From NCBI GenBank assembly GCA_021807085.1, contig JAKAPM010000005.1:1-58877 (forward strand): a stretch of 58,877 nt of DNA, read 5' to 3'. Origin of the DNA: Nanobdellota archaeon. GTDB taxonomy: Archaea; Nanobdellota; Nanobdellia; Parvarchaeales; Parvarchaeaceae. Below, piece after piece: positions 49,330 through 57,188 of the stretch; within the stretch, counting starts at the first letter, position 1; each line of letters starts with the position of its first letter. The notes beneath the pieces were generated by a model. The model did not search any database. It had not been told where the DNA came from and saw only the letters and a list, made by a program, of their open reading frames with translations. Made by a program: the position numbers and the translations under genes.

Positions 49330-49568
49330 CGAGAATTGAGCCTGTTCATTATGTCATCGAGGCGGTCCTGCTGCGCTTTGATCCTTTCAGATAGAGCTAT
49401 AAGCCTTTGATCCTGTTCGTATAGTCTAGCCTCCTGATGCTGGATGTGGTTATAGATCCCTTTGTTGATTTTTCTGATGTATTTTAATGTGGTAATAACT
49501 ATGCCGCCAAAAGATCCTATACTAGAGAGTGCTGTGGTAAGGGTTACGAGGTCCATTAGATCACCCAT
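49326..49568 (-). CDS. Element TM plus coiled-coil protein
   Basis: 80 residues: a hydrophobic N terminus (LTTALSSIGSFGGIVITTLK) then a long coiled coil (HQEARLYEQDQRLIALSERI). This architecture recalls holin-like or spike-anchoring proteins, but no family is recognised. Confidence 0.6.
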   Translation of the reverse strand: MGDLMDLVTLTTALSSIGSFGGIVITTLKYIRKINKGIYNHIQHQEARLYEQDQRLIALSERIKAQQDRLDDIMNRLNSR

Positions 49569-50113
49569 GAAATGATTACGGCACCAGCTTGTGATGTATT
49601 GCCAGACCCACCATAACCAGCGATTCCCCCATAAGTATTCACTCCTGCCCCGGATGCAGTCTCTCCCTGATAGCCGTATGGTGCACCGACATTTGGTAGA
49701 CCGCCCACTCCCGGAGAACTTCCAGCGTTACCACCTCCAGCACAGGATAATAAGACCGTTCCTTCTGAATTTTCTACAGTTGTAGCAGCACCACTGCCAC
49801 CACTCGCAATAACAATAGTGACTGTCTCTCCTGCTGTAACAGTCATAGGATATGCAGCGATTGTACCGCCTGCTCCCCCCTGATTATTTGTTCCGCCATC
49901 ATTCTGACCTGCACAGCCTTGTACAGTTACATAAATTAACGTCACATTTGAAGGAACAATAAATGACCCACTAGCTGTTATAAGTTGACTTTGGGAACTA
50001 ACAGCAGGTATGGTCACGGGAACGCTTTTTATGTACAATTCGCCTGCAGAATTATAGGCTAAAGTCGATCCATCAACGTTCAACTGCGATGTTGTTGCTC
50101 CTTCCCATCCCAT
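49556..50113 (-). CDS. Element glycine-rich receptor-binding/spike candidate
   Basis: 185 residues. The N-terminal part (NVDGSTLAYNSAGELYIKSV) resembles phage fibre repeats. A long glycine-rich C-terminal domain follows (GGAGGTIAAYPMTVTAGETV, GGLPNVGAPYGYQGE, GIAGYGGSGNTSQAGAVIIS), like the polyglycine domains of phage adhesins. Likely a virion surface attachment protein; inference from composition and position. Confidence 0.65.
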   Translation of the reverse strand: MGWEGATTSQLNVDGSTLAYNSAGELYIKSVPVTIPAVSSQSQLITASGSFIVPSNVTLIYVTVQGCAGQNDGGTNNQGGAGGTIAAYPMTVTAGETVTIVIASGGSGAATTVENSEGTVLLSCAGGGNAGSSPGVGGLPNVGAPYGYQGETASGAGVNTYGGIAGYGGSGNTSQAGAVIISWVI

Positions 50114-50114
50114 A

Positions 50115-50498
50115 CTAAATATCGATTACCTCCGCCATCAGGTCTACCGAAAAGGACATCGCCTGCGTACTCTGACCTGTTGGATTATAGGCATAGATCT
50201 TAATGGATCCCTGCGAATTGACAGGTAAAAACTTTCCAGTAGGCACTACATTTAGGATCGCTGCAGCGGCATTCCACGCCTGAAAGGCATTGCTCTGCTG
50301 GACTATACCATCTATGACGATTTTATAGAACGCATTTCCCTGAAAACCGCTGTTAACCGAGATGTTGAGTTGATGCAATCTTAGGGGTAGGTTTCCTGCA
50401 TCAAACTCAAAAAGAGGCGTATCGGGTTCGGTCGTTTGGGTAAGCGATACGCTCACATTCGTTATGCTTTTCGTTATGATTGCTCCTTGTCCTGCCAT
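50115..50498 (-). CDS. Element beta-rich small capsid (penton-like) candidate
   Basis: 127 residues dominated by beta strands: ITKSITNVSVSLTQTTEPDT, LPLRLHQLNISVNSGFQG, AFYKIVIDGIVQQ, GSIKIYAYNPTGQ, AMSFSVDLMAEV. A single jelly roll is plausible; such proteins form pentons in double-jelly-roll viruses. No family match can be claimed by eye. Confidence 0.55.
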   Translation of the reverse strand: MAGQGAIITKSITNVSVSLTQTTEPDTPLFEFDAGNLPLRLHQLNISVNSGFQGNAFYKIVIDGIVQQSNAFQAWNAAAAILNVVPTGKFLPVNSQGSIKIYAYNPTGQSTQAMSFSVDLMAEVIDI

Positions 50499-50927
50499 TT
50501 AAAACCCTCCAGTCCACGCCTTTACTTTCGGCTGTGGCAAGCCGGAAGCAGAAGCGTTTGTTACGCCGCTCTGTACGGCTGAATTGTTGTTTTCCGGTGT
50601 TGAAACGATCGTAGGTGCCTGATTATTCACTGAGATACTGGATGGAAGATTGGGCGCAGCGATAGATCCCAGCTGCGGTGCCTGAAAGTTGAGGGTAGGG
50701 TTGGTTTGGTTGAGCGCCTGGTCAAGCTGCAGCTGGTTGATCTCATCCTGCAAATATCCGCTAGTGGATCCGGATGCAGAAGCCACTGCTGCTGTATTCG
50801 TACTTTGCTGTGTGGCATTAGACTGGATGAGTGCATTCGTTTGTGAGGATTTATAGAACAGATAACCTATCGTGCCGACTAAGGCTGCTATCCCCCCTCC
50901 TATCAAGACTTTATATGCCGTTTTCAT
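50499..50927 (-). CDS. Element virion membrane protein candidate (single TM)
   Basis: 142 residues. N-terminal TM helix (VLIGGGIAALVGTIGYLFYK), then a Ser/Asn/Gln/Ala-rich low-complexity ectodomain ending PKVKAWTGGF. Start overlaps the upstream stop. Similar in design to the next gene. Confidence 0.65.
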   Translation of the reverse strand: MKTAYKVLIGGGIAALVGTIGYLFYKSSQTNALIQSNATQQSTNTAAVASASGSTSGYLQDEINQLQLDQALNQTNPTLNFQAPQLGSIAAPNLPSSISVNNQAPTIVSTPENNNSAVQSGVTNASASGLPQPKVKAWTGGF

Positions 50928-51493
50928 AAAAGCGAACTCTTTTGCTGCACTATCAGCTTTTGCTGGTTGGTTGTCTTGTTAGTAAGATCGGGGTTCTGCT
51001 GGTTTTTGTACGAGTTTGTGTTGCTGAGGTTCGGATTTACGGTATACTCAGAGGTAACATTAACAGGAGTCGTATAGCTGACGGACTCTGAGGTCTGAGG
51101 CGCATAGCTGATAGTATAGGTAGGCGCCACAATTTCAGAATTGTTAGAAGCGTTAAGCGTAGGATTAGAAGCCAATCCATAAACCTGTGATGGATTCAAC
51201 TCCGATCCACCGGTTGTCGGGTTAGAGGCTGACTGTGGCGACGTCGCGCCTCCGCCACCTGTCGTGGATCCACTTTGGCTGTTAGACTGCTGGTCATTAC
51301 CCAAACCTGCGTTGTTGCCGCCACCGGCATTCTGTCCGCCCAAGCCACCCAATAAAAAAAGGGCTAGCAAACCTCCGCCGGCTGCTAGTGCTGTGGCTAT
51401 GATAGCGACTTTATGCTTCTTAACGAAAGAAGCGCTACTTTTAGCTGCCTTTTTCCCTGCTTCTAAAGCTTTTCCCTGTGGTGTTATTGCCAT
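50924..51493 (-). CDS. Element virion membrane protein candidate (single TM, low complexity)
   Basis: 189 residues. Basic N terminus (KALEAGKKAAKSSASFVKKH), TM helix (VAIIATALAAGGGLLALFLL), then glycine/asparagine/serine-rich sequence and a beta-type tail (PTYTISYAPQTSESVSYTTP). Directly downstream of the capsid gene, suggesting a structural role. Confidence 0.65.
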   Translation of the reverse strand: MAITPQGKALEAGKKAAKSSASFVKKHKVAIIATALAAGGGLLALFLLGGLGGQNAGGGNNAGLGNDQQSNSQSGSTTGGGGATSPQSASNPTTGGSELNPSQVYGLASNPTLNASNNSEIVAPTYTISYAPQTSESVSYTTPVNVTSEYTVNPNLSNTNSYKNQQNPDLTNKTTNQQKLIVQQKSSLL

Positions 51494-51524
51494 ATCGGTC
51501 TTAGATAAGCGACCTGCTGTAGAT

Positions 51525-52481
51525 CTACTTGCGTGGCTCTATCCAGTACTCTCTCAGAATACCGCTAGTACCATTCAGCAAAGCTGGTGCGCTTGCGAAG
51601 TCTATGTTCAGTGCCGTAACGCCGCTTGCGTTGAACGGATCTGTGAACAGGTTAACTATCCCGTCTACGTGTCCGGAAACCGGATAGACTGTGTCTTCTC
51701 TGTCAATCAGGGATTGCAGAGCTATGTTCGGCAATTCCGGTGTCTCTCCGTTGGCAGCGAAGAAGATCGTGTCTATATTCGCATCGGCCCCGTACTGCAG
51801 GAACTGCGACTGTATGACTACGCCTTTGTCGTAGTTGTAGCCTAGATTCTGAGTGCCTGCGCCAAGATTGCTTATCTGTGCTGCCTTCAATATTGCTGTT
51901 GGAACTCCCTCTTTAGTGAAAGTACCGTAAACCTGCAGCCTTGCGGTGCCGCTTGAAAGAGCGGTGGATCCCGTCGTAAGACTGGCCAGTGTGTTAAGCT
52001 CGAATTCAGGTCTCAGATCGAAGTCGCTGAAATTTATACCGTAGGGTATGACAAGATTCCACACGTAAGTATAAGTGTCGCTTGCAGCCTGTCCGCTTGG
52101 CGTGGTGGAAGGTGTGTACTTGCCCTGAAATGTCAGGTACCTAGCCCAGATGCTTATATCGTTTTTAGTGCCGTCCATGTTGAAAAGCACCGATCCGCTG
52201 CCTTTACCGGACGAAAGTTGGAATTTCTTTAAGACTGTCTCTATAGGTGTGTTGCCGCTCGGTGCGGTTGAACCTGTAGTCTCTGTTACAGTGAGCGTAA
52301 GCTTCATGCCTTTAAGGTTTCTCTTACCATAAGGAGAGAAAACGTTGGGTGTCAAAGGTACTGTGTTAGCGCCTAGATTGACTTGTCCTGAGTCGTACAT
52401 CAACTGGTCCTTTAGATCAGGTACGGATGATCCGCCAGATGCTCCTGCCTTCTTAAATATTCCTAATATACTGAATCCCAT
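51525..52481 (-). CDS. Candidate major capsid protein (jelly-roll type)
   Basis: 318 residues, strand-rich throughout, no TM segment. NLKGMKLTLTVTETTGS, SGSVLFNMDGTKNDISIWAR, TYVWNLVIPYGINFSDFDLR, ARLQVYGTFTKEG and DTIFFAANGETPELPN look like jelly-roll strands and loops. The C terminus is FASAPALLNGTSGILREYWI then EPRK. Size matches double-jelly-roll capsid proteins (STIV about 345, PM2 about 270). Preceded by the strongest Shine-Dalgarno of the block (AAGGAGGT). The packaging ATPase and membrane proteins nearby support the role. Fold assignment is inference. Confidence 0.65.
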   Translation of the reverse strand: MGFSILGIFKKAGASGGSSVPDLKDQLMYDSGQVNLGANTVPLTPNVFSPYGKRNLKGMKLTLTVTETTGSTAPSGNTPIETVLKKFQLSSGKGSGSVLFNMDGTKNDISIWARYLTFQGKYTPSTTPSGQAASDTYTYVWNLVIPYGINFSDFDLRPEFELNTLASLTTGSTALSSGTARLQVYGTFTKEGVPTAILKAAQISNLGAGTQNLGYNYDKGVVIQSQFLQYGADANIDTIFFAANGETPELPNIALQSLIDREDTVYPVSGHVDGIVNLFTDPFNASGVTALNIDFASAPALLNGTSGILREYWIEPRK

Positions 52482-52493
52482 GTGTTTACCTCC

Positions 52494-52766
52494 TTACTGT
52501 TGTATACCTGCCTTAGCTAGACCAAGCCGAAGACTCGCTAAGGATACTACACCGATGCCGCTAGCTTCGAGTGCATCTGAGACACCATCGACTTTTGTTA
52601 TGTAGCCGACAAAAGCGGCTATTGCACCACCAGCAATCATCAGACCATCAGTGACATTACTATATTCAGGCGCTTTGTCTAGGACGTATGCTGCCACCGT
52701 TTCCTCTGCAACTGCCGCCCCTATAGTGAAACCTGTTGCTAAAAGTACTCTGTGTGCTGCTTTCAT
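52494..52766 (-). CDS. Element small membrane protein (2 TM)
   Basis: 90 residues. Two hydrophobic helices (VLLATGFTIGAAVAEETVAA and GLMIAGGAIAAFVGYIT) and an alanine/glycine-rich end. ATG follows GGAGGTAACTAG. Just upstream of the capsid gene; candidate internal-membrane virion protein. Confidence 0.65.
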   Translation of the reverse strand: MKAAHRVLLATGFTIGAAVAEETVAAYVLDKAPEYSNVTDGLMIAGGAIAAFVGYITKVDGVSDALEASGIGVVSLASLRLGLAKAGIQQ

Positions 52767-52769
52767 AAC

Positions 52770-53123
52770 CTAGTTACCTCCATTTTTACTGTCAGATGAC
52801 TGACCCTGTACGCCTTTTGCGGTGGCGTTGAACTGTACCAGATGCCAACTCATGGCGATCGGTACTGCGAATATCAAAGAAACGAGAACTACGAACAGCG
52901 TTATGCCAACTTTTGTAAAGACACCGAAGTATCCTAACAGGCAAGTAATCGCTATCAGCGTGAGCATGATCTCCAAACCGAGCCAAACGTGTTCATCGAA
53001 GCCGCCGTTCTTAAAAACGTGGAAAGTCGCATCCTGCAGCTGTACTGCTTTGGGTGCGGAAGGATCGGCAACCTGCGGCTTTGATGCTGCTGCATTTACT
53101 GGTGCTGGATTAGAATTTTCCAT
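52770..53123 (-). CDS. Element membrane protein (2 TM) with Pro/Ala-rich N terminus
   Basis: 117 residues. A flexible N terminus (NPAPVNAAASKPQVADPSAP), then VWLGLEIMLTLIAITCLLGY and VGITLFVVLVSLIFAVPIAM as TM helices. First gene of the structural block. Function unknown. Confidence 0.65.
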   Translation of the reverse strand: MENSNPAPVNAAASKPQVADPSAPKAVQLQDATFHVFKNGGFDEHVWLGLEIMLTLIAITCLLGYFGVFTKVGITLFVVLVSLIFAVPIAMSWHLVQFNATAKGVQGQSSDSKNGGN

Positions 53124-53182
53124 CTCTACTTTTTAAGAGATGAGAACTCGCTTTTAAAGACCCTATTTATTTACCTATTTAC

Positions 53183-53932
53183 CTATTTATTTATAAGTGC
53201 TGATGCAACAGCTGATTTTATTTCTGCTCTTAAAAACTTAGCTAAATTCTGCTGTTTGTTTTGAGGTAAAATAGCCTCCGCCATCTCCTCAGCTGTCGGC
53301 TCCCTGATGTATCTTGTAGCTGCTCTCATGCGCTCATCTTTCCAGCCAGCTGCATATTGTATCAGGATCGGATTTCTAACCTTGCGCTTGTGAACAAGAA
53401 AAGAGAGCCTAGCACCTCTGAACAGATGAGGATTCAGGTCCGAGTGATCACAAAGATAACGGGTAACGCGCTTACGCAGCATGTTATCAACAGCAGGGAT
53501 ACGTTTAACGTTACCGCCCTTCATGCGCAGTGGACGCATGTAAGTATAGATCTGCGGATCTCCGAACAGATAGCTGTTTTGCTGCAGGTACTTGTGCTTA
53601 TTCATCCAATTATGTATTTCGCTGAACAGCAGATTGAACTCAGGCTCAAGAGGTAATACTGGCATGGCCTTAATAAAATTATCTGATCTCTTCCTGACTT
53701 TTATCTGAATGATGTAAGCGTCCTGATTCAACAGCCTGACCTGCTGCACATCCTCCTTTTTCAGCGTGCATATCTCTGAGATCCTAGAGGAGGTTAGATA
53801 AGCCATCGCTATTATCACTCTGTATTTCTGATGGGGTATCGCCATGATCCTGTAAAGGATCTCTTCCGCTGGCAGAGACTGCGCAAACTTCTTACGGATG
53901 TTGTAGTCTTGTATCCTAACAGCAAATACCAT
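53183..53932 (-). CDS. int: Tyrosine recombinase/integrase of the element
   Basis: 249 residues. Catalytic residues seen: R in LTSSRISEICTLKKEDV, HxxR in LNPHLFRGARLSFLVH, a G-W segment (AAGWKDERMRA) and the nucleophile Y in ATRYIREP. A basic C-terminal tail follows. The N-terminal core-binding domain is short. It sits at the right end of the element, about 275 bp from attR, as expected for the enzyme that recombined the tRNA-Leu site. Confidence 0.92.
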   Translation of the reverse strand: MVFAVRIQDYNIRKKFAQSLPAEEILYRIMAIPHQKYRVIIAMAYLTSSRISEICTLKKEDVQQVRLLNQDAYIIQIKVRKRSDNFIKAMPVLPLEPEFNLLFSEIHNWMNKHKYLQQNSYLFGDPQIYTYMRPLRMKGGNVKRIPAVDNMLRKRVTRYLCDHSDLNPHLFRGARLSFLVHKRKVRNPILIQYAAGWKDERMRAATRYIREPTAEEMAEAILPQNKQQNLAKFLRAEIKSAVASALINK

Positions 53933-54021
53933 AAAGTTATTGTGAGAATAGCTATAGTATTTAAGCTTTTATTTCGTGTTATGAAGCAAAACTATTTAAA
54001 TACATAATTACTAAAAATACT
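53933..54021. promoter_or_regulatory. Divergent promoter of int and small regulator
   Basis: Two back-to-back AT-rich TATA candidates: AAAGCTTAAATACTA (minus strand, for int) and ACTATTTAAATACAT (plus, for the 50-residue protein), within 89 bp. Confidence 0.5.
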
Positions 54022-54174
54022 ATGACAGAGACCCTCGAATTCGATGTTAACGTTCGAAAAAACCCGTCCGCTTTCGGCGAATACGGTAAAATCGTCTCAA
54101 AACACCTTGCACCTTTCATCGATAAGAGAGTTCACGTCAAAATTAAGCTGATCAAGGAGAATAAAAAGACTTAA
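54022..54174 (+). CDS. Element small regulator candidate (AbrB-like), 50 residues
   Basis: MTETLEFDVNVRKNPSAFGE then YGKIVSKHLAPFIDKRVHVK and IKLIKENKKT. The strand-loop-strand pattern and a GxI..KHL..F..K.V.VKI rhythm recall swapped-hairpin AbrB or DUF2080-type proteins. Divergent from int, so it may control excision. ATG lies about 20 nt after a TATA box. Confidence 0.55.
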   Translation: MTETLEFDVNVRKNPSAFGEYGKIVSKHLAPFIDKRVHVKIKLIKENKKT

Positions 54175-54207
54175 ATTTCAGCAATACATCACATCAAATA
54201 TCATAAT

Positions 54208-54227
54208 TAGAGGCAAAGTAGCGAAGT
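54208..54227 (-). repeat. Right copy of 20-bp inverted repeat
   Basis: On the minus strand reads ACTTCGCTACTTTGCCTCTA, one mismatch to 44637-44656. It directly abuts the attR core, so GTAGCGAAG and CTTCGCTAC form inverted arms around TTGACCG. Confidence 0.7.
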
Positions 54228-54249
54228 TGACCGCTTCGCTACCTCTGCA
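54227..54249. repeat. attR core, with remnant of original tRNA-Leu 5' end
   Basis: TTGACCG then CTTCGCTACCTCTGCA. Read on the minus strand it is the 5' end of a tRNA-Leu, GCAGAGG, which pairs without wobble with the CCTCTGC of the intact gene 9.6 kb away. Confidence 0.85.
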
Positions 54250-54269
54250 TGAGTAGTTTTAACCAAGTT

Positions 54270-54281
54270 TTACCTTATAAA
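54270..54281 (-). promoter_or_regulatory. Orphaned TATA promoter of tRNA-Leu
   Basis: On the minus strand AATTTATAAGGT lies about 28 nt upstream of the tRNA-like 5' end at 54248, the canonical archaeal distance. The gene body it should serve was separated by the insertion. Confidence 0.65.
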
Positions 54282-54322
54282 TTTACCACACAGTTGCCGG
54301 GCACGGCCTTCGGCGGCGTTAC

Positions 54323-55549
54323 TCAACCCGTGAGGTTTATCGTTTTTGTGCTGCCGCCGACAATACTCGCGGTCCCGCTGTCGTACAGCATGCCGTTTGT
54401 TTGGTAGGAATAAATGGTGTAGTGTCCAGGCAATAGCGTGAGGAGCGCGCCGCCGTTCGAGTAGAGTATGGCGTTGCTGCCGTCGTATGTCTTGTTGAGA
54501 GTCAGGAAACCCGCACCGTTCCCGGCGTTCACGCTTAGGATTCCGACGTTCGAAAGGTTGTAGAACCACAGCGACCCCAGAGTTCCGCTCCCGCTAGTGA
54601 TTGTTGCCACGGGTACGCCAGTTCCTCCGCTTACAAGGTTGTCGGAGACGTTGTTTATGCCTTCCTCAGTATCGCACCCGTAATCGTACGCGTTGTAGAC
54701 CGACTGGTAGTTGCGTCCGTTCCAGTAGCTAAGTCCCAGCGACAGCGACGAGTTGACAAGTGTAGTGTTCAGGCCGCCTCCCCCACCGCCGAGTATCATC
54801 TCTGCGTCGTAGAACGTAGAGCCGGGAGTGTACTCCGCGCCGTTGACTTCCAGGCCTGCGTATCTTATCAGTGATGCGGTCTTGAACGTAACCTTGTCGT
54901 ATTCCACCCACCCTTTGCCTAGGTCGTAAGAAAACGCCATCTGTGGCTCCCCTGCATCGTTTATACTGGAATTTATGGCAAGCCGTACTGTGGTGGGGTA
55001 AGCGAGTGGGATGCCGTTGGGATTCTGCGAGAAGTTGTATTCGAAGAAGTAATATGTGGAATTTTTCCTGTCGGTTCCGACATACCCGCTTCCCGAAATC
55101 GCGGATTTGTTGATGCTGCCGTTGTACTCGGAGCTGTTCCACACATTGTCTATAATGTTCAACGTGTCCGTAGCTGTGTTTATGTAAGCTACGTTCTGCC
55201 CCCAGTAATCAAGCGTGCCGTTCGTCGCGTTGAAGGCGAGGTTGGCGTTGAGCTGTATAGACATGTTACTGTCCCCATAATAATTGGTGTGCAGGCTGGT
55301 TATGTTTGCAGTGCCTACGAACGAGCTGGTTATGTAACCGTAGGTCTGGCCGTACGCGGTGATTCCGTAGTCAGCAATCCCCATCGGCGCAGGCTGCTGG
55401 AACTTGCAGCCGTACAGATTCACTCCGCTTGTTATTATCGGTGCGCCGGAGGAGCCGTTCGAATAGGGAAACAAGGTAGCTACTGCAACCCCTATTATGA
55501 CCGCCGACCATAATAGTATATACAGAGCTTCGGTAGTGTTGGTGTTCAT
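54323..55549 (-). CDS. Thermopsin family acid protease (peptidase A5)
   Basis: Start at ATG 55549 gives a type II signal-anchor or signal peptide (ALYILLWSAVIIGVAVATLF). The thermopsin core has APMGIADYGITAYGQTYGYI, SIQLNANLAF, DYWGQNVAYINTATDTLNII and DNVWN. A long C-terminal extension with glycine loop (MILGGGGGGLNTTL) and beta segments follows. Many N-x-S/T sites. Secreted or cell-attached protease active at low pH, typical of thermoacidophiles. Confidence 0.88.
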   Translation of the reverse strand: MNTNTTEALYILLWSAVIIGVAVATLFPYSNGSSGAPIITSGVNLYGCKFQQPAPMGIADYGITAYGQTYGYITSSFVGTANITSLHTNYYGDSNMSIQLNANLAFNATNGTLDYWGQNVAYINTATDTLNIIDNVWNSSEYNGSINKSAISGSGYVGTDRKNSTYYFFEYNFSQNPNGIPLAYPTTVRLAINSSINDAGEPQMAFSYDLGKGWVEYDKVTFKTASLIRYAGLEVNGAEYTPGSTFYDAEMILGGGGGGLNTTLVNSSLSLGLSYWNGRNYQSVYNAYDYGCDTEEGINNVSDNLVSGGTGVPVATITSGSGTLGSLWFYNLSNVGILSVNAGNGAGFLTLNKTYDGSNAILYSNGGALLTLLPGHYTIYSYQTNGMLYDSGTASIVGGSTKTINLTG

Positions 55550-55633
55550 TCCTATCAATACTACGCCGGCAGATTTAAAACTTGACCGTATCCGGAGATA
55601 CATTTTTAATGCCGGAATATTCTAATTCATAGT

Positions 55634-56671
55634 ATGAAAACGTTCGTATACGCCCACAAGGCAGACTGCGACGGAATATGCTCCGCTGCTATACTAAAGC
55701 GCTACACAGACGCCGCCGGCGCGCACGGACACATAGATTTCATAGACTACGGTTCACTCGCAGAGGAAGCGTTCTCAAGGATAACTGCTCTGGAGTCCGG
55801 CTCGAGAGTGATAATAGTAGACTTCGGATGCGACAGCAAACTAATGACCGCTGCAGAGAACGCCATCTTAAGATTGAAGGAAAGGGGTGGCGCAGTCGCG
55901 TGGCTGGACCACCACAAATGGGACGGAGAGACCGTAAAGCGTATATCCGCCGTTGCAGATCTGAAGTTGTCCGCCTCAGACGAGATGTGCGGCGCAGAAC
56001 TGGCCTATAGAAACTATATGAAGGACGACGAAGTTTCGATGTGTTTGGCGAAGTTGGGAAGGGACTCAGACATAGACATGTGGAAGACCAATCCACCTTC
56101 CCCAGAGTACGCGCTGACGCAGCCGTTGGCGGACTTGATAACATATTACAACTATCTTGCCGGAGACGATAACGTAAAGAGGAGGAGTCTGCTGTTGTCG
56201 ATAGTCGACAGTCTGTCCACTGCGTCCCCCGATAGTGTGCTTGGGAAAGATTTCGCCCACCCGTTTTGGGACGGTGCGTTGCAGAAGAACTTTGACAAGT
56301 ACAAGACACTCGAAAAATCCAAACTCGAACAATGCCTAGATTCTGCCGAGACATTCGAAGCAGGAGGGCACACCTACGTGATAAGTTTTGCCGACAGAAT
56401 TCTGTCCCCCACAACAGCAGGTAATTCGCTGCTAAACAGGTACGGAACTGACGCGTCGCTTGTGTTCAGGGAAAGCGGCTTCATATCCGTGAGAAGGAAC
56501 ACTGGTAAGGATAACATAAAGTGCGACGAGATAGCCGGGCTTTTCGGTGGCGGCGGACATAAGTACGCGGCTGGGGCACAGCTTGGCCATTCCTTGAAGA
56601 CGGCGGAGGAACTCGAATCCGCAAAGTTGCACATAATCTGGACCGTAAAGGATTACTACTCGCGCCGGTAA
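55634..56671 (+). CDS. DHH/DHHA1 phosphoesterase
   Basis: 345 residues. FVYAHKADCDGICSAAIL, VIIVDFGCD, the DHH motif (VAWLDHHKWDGE) and the DHHA1 glycine motif GLFGGGGHKYAAGAQL are present. Family members are oligonucleotide or cyclic-dinucleotide phosphodiesterases and RecJ-like nucleases. ATG 55634 follows a TTTTTAATG-type AT-rich element, divergent from thermopsin. Confidence 0.92.
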   Translation: MKTFVYAHKADCDGICSAAILKRYTDAAGAHGHIDFIDYGSLAEEAFSRITALESGSRVIIVDFGCDSKLMTAAENAILRLKERGGAVAWLDHHKWDGETVKRISAVADLKLSASDEMCGAELAYRNYMKDDEVSMCLAKLGRDSDIDMWKTNPPSPEYALTQPLADLITYYNYLAGDDNVKRRSLLLSIVDSLSTASPDSVLGKDFAHPFWDGALQKNFDKYKTLEKSKLEQCLDSAETFEAGGHTYVISFADRILSPTTAGNSLLNRYGTDASLVFRESGFISVRRNTGKDNIKCDEIAGLFGGGGHKYAAGAQLGHSLKTAEELESAKLHIIWTVKDYYSRR

Positions 56672-56714
56672 GACTCCCCACAATTGTTATAAATTCGCAA
56701 GTCCGATAAGATAA

Positions 56715-57140
56715 ATGAAGGGATGCGTGTTCTGCGATATAGAGAAAGATAAGGAGGAAATAGTGTTCGAAGACAGAGACTTCATCTCTTTTCTCGACAA
56801 CCTGCCGATATTCAAAGGGCATACGCTGCTGGTCCCGAAGGTCCACTACGAGACGATATTCGACGTGCCAGACGAGCTTCTGGAAAAAATGTCGCTCGTG
56901 CTGAAGAAGCTTTCGATAGCTGTCAAAGGCGGGCTCGGGTGCGACGGCATACTAATAATAAACAACAACATCATAAGCCAGAGCGTTCCGCACCTGCACG
57001 TGCATATCGTACCGAGAAAGAAGGGTGAGATACTGAAAGGATTTATGTGGCCGAGGCACAAGTACGATAGCGTCGGAGAAATGGAGACCTACGCTAGGTC
57101 GATAAGGAAAGAACTCGAAAAAACTGGCTCTAGTAGATGA
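56715..57140 (+). CDS. HIT-family nucleotide hydrolase/transferase
   Basis: 141 residues. CVFCDIEKDK is the N-terminal zinc-type CxxC, FKGHTLLVPKVHYETIFDV is the central strand pair, and VPHLHVHIVPR is the HIT triad. Hydrolyses nucleoside phosphoramidates or diadenosine polyphosphates. Monocistronic. Confidence 0.93.
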   Translation: MKGCVFCDIEKDKEEIVFEDRDFISFLDNLPIFKGHTLLVPKVHYETIFDVPDELLEKMSLVLKKLSIAVKGGLGCDGILIINNNIISQSVPHLHVHIVPRKKGEILKGFMWPRHKYDSVGEMETYARSIRKELEKTGSSR

Positions 57141-57188
57141 CGTATCGCCAGAAACAACCTTTATAACCTTTTCTCATCTAATTGTTGT

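Larger units (their letters stand above)
44592..54249. mobile_element. Integrated provirus-like element (candidate double-jelly-roll virus) at tRNA-Leu
   Basis: Bounded by a 23-bp direct repeat with one mismatch (44592-44614 and 54227-54249). It encodes a tyrosine recombinase, an A32-type packaging ATPase, a candidate jelly-roll capsid protein, several small membrane proteins and about seven small zinc-binding proteins. Gene polarity is bipartite: regulatory and ATPase genes rightward, structural genes and integrase leftward. Ribosome sites with GGAGG precede most element genes, unlike the surrounding chromosome. No frameshifts or IS insertions are seen, so it looks intact. Confidence 0.88.
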
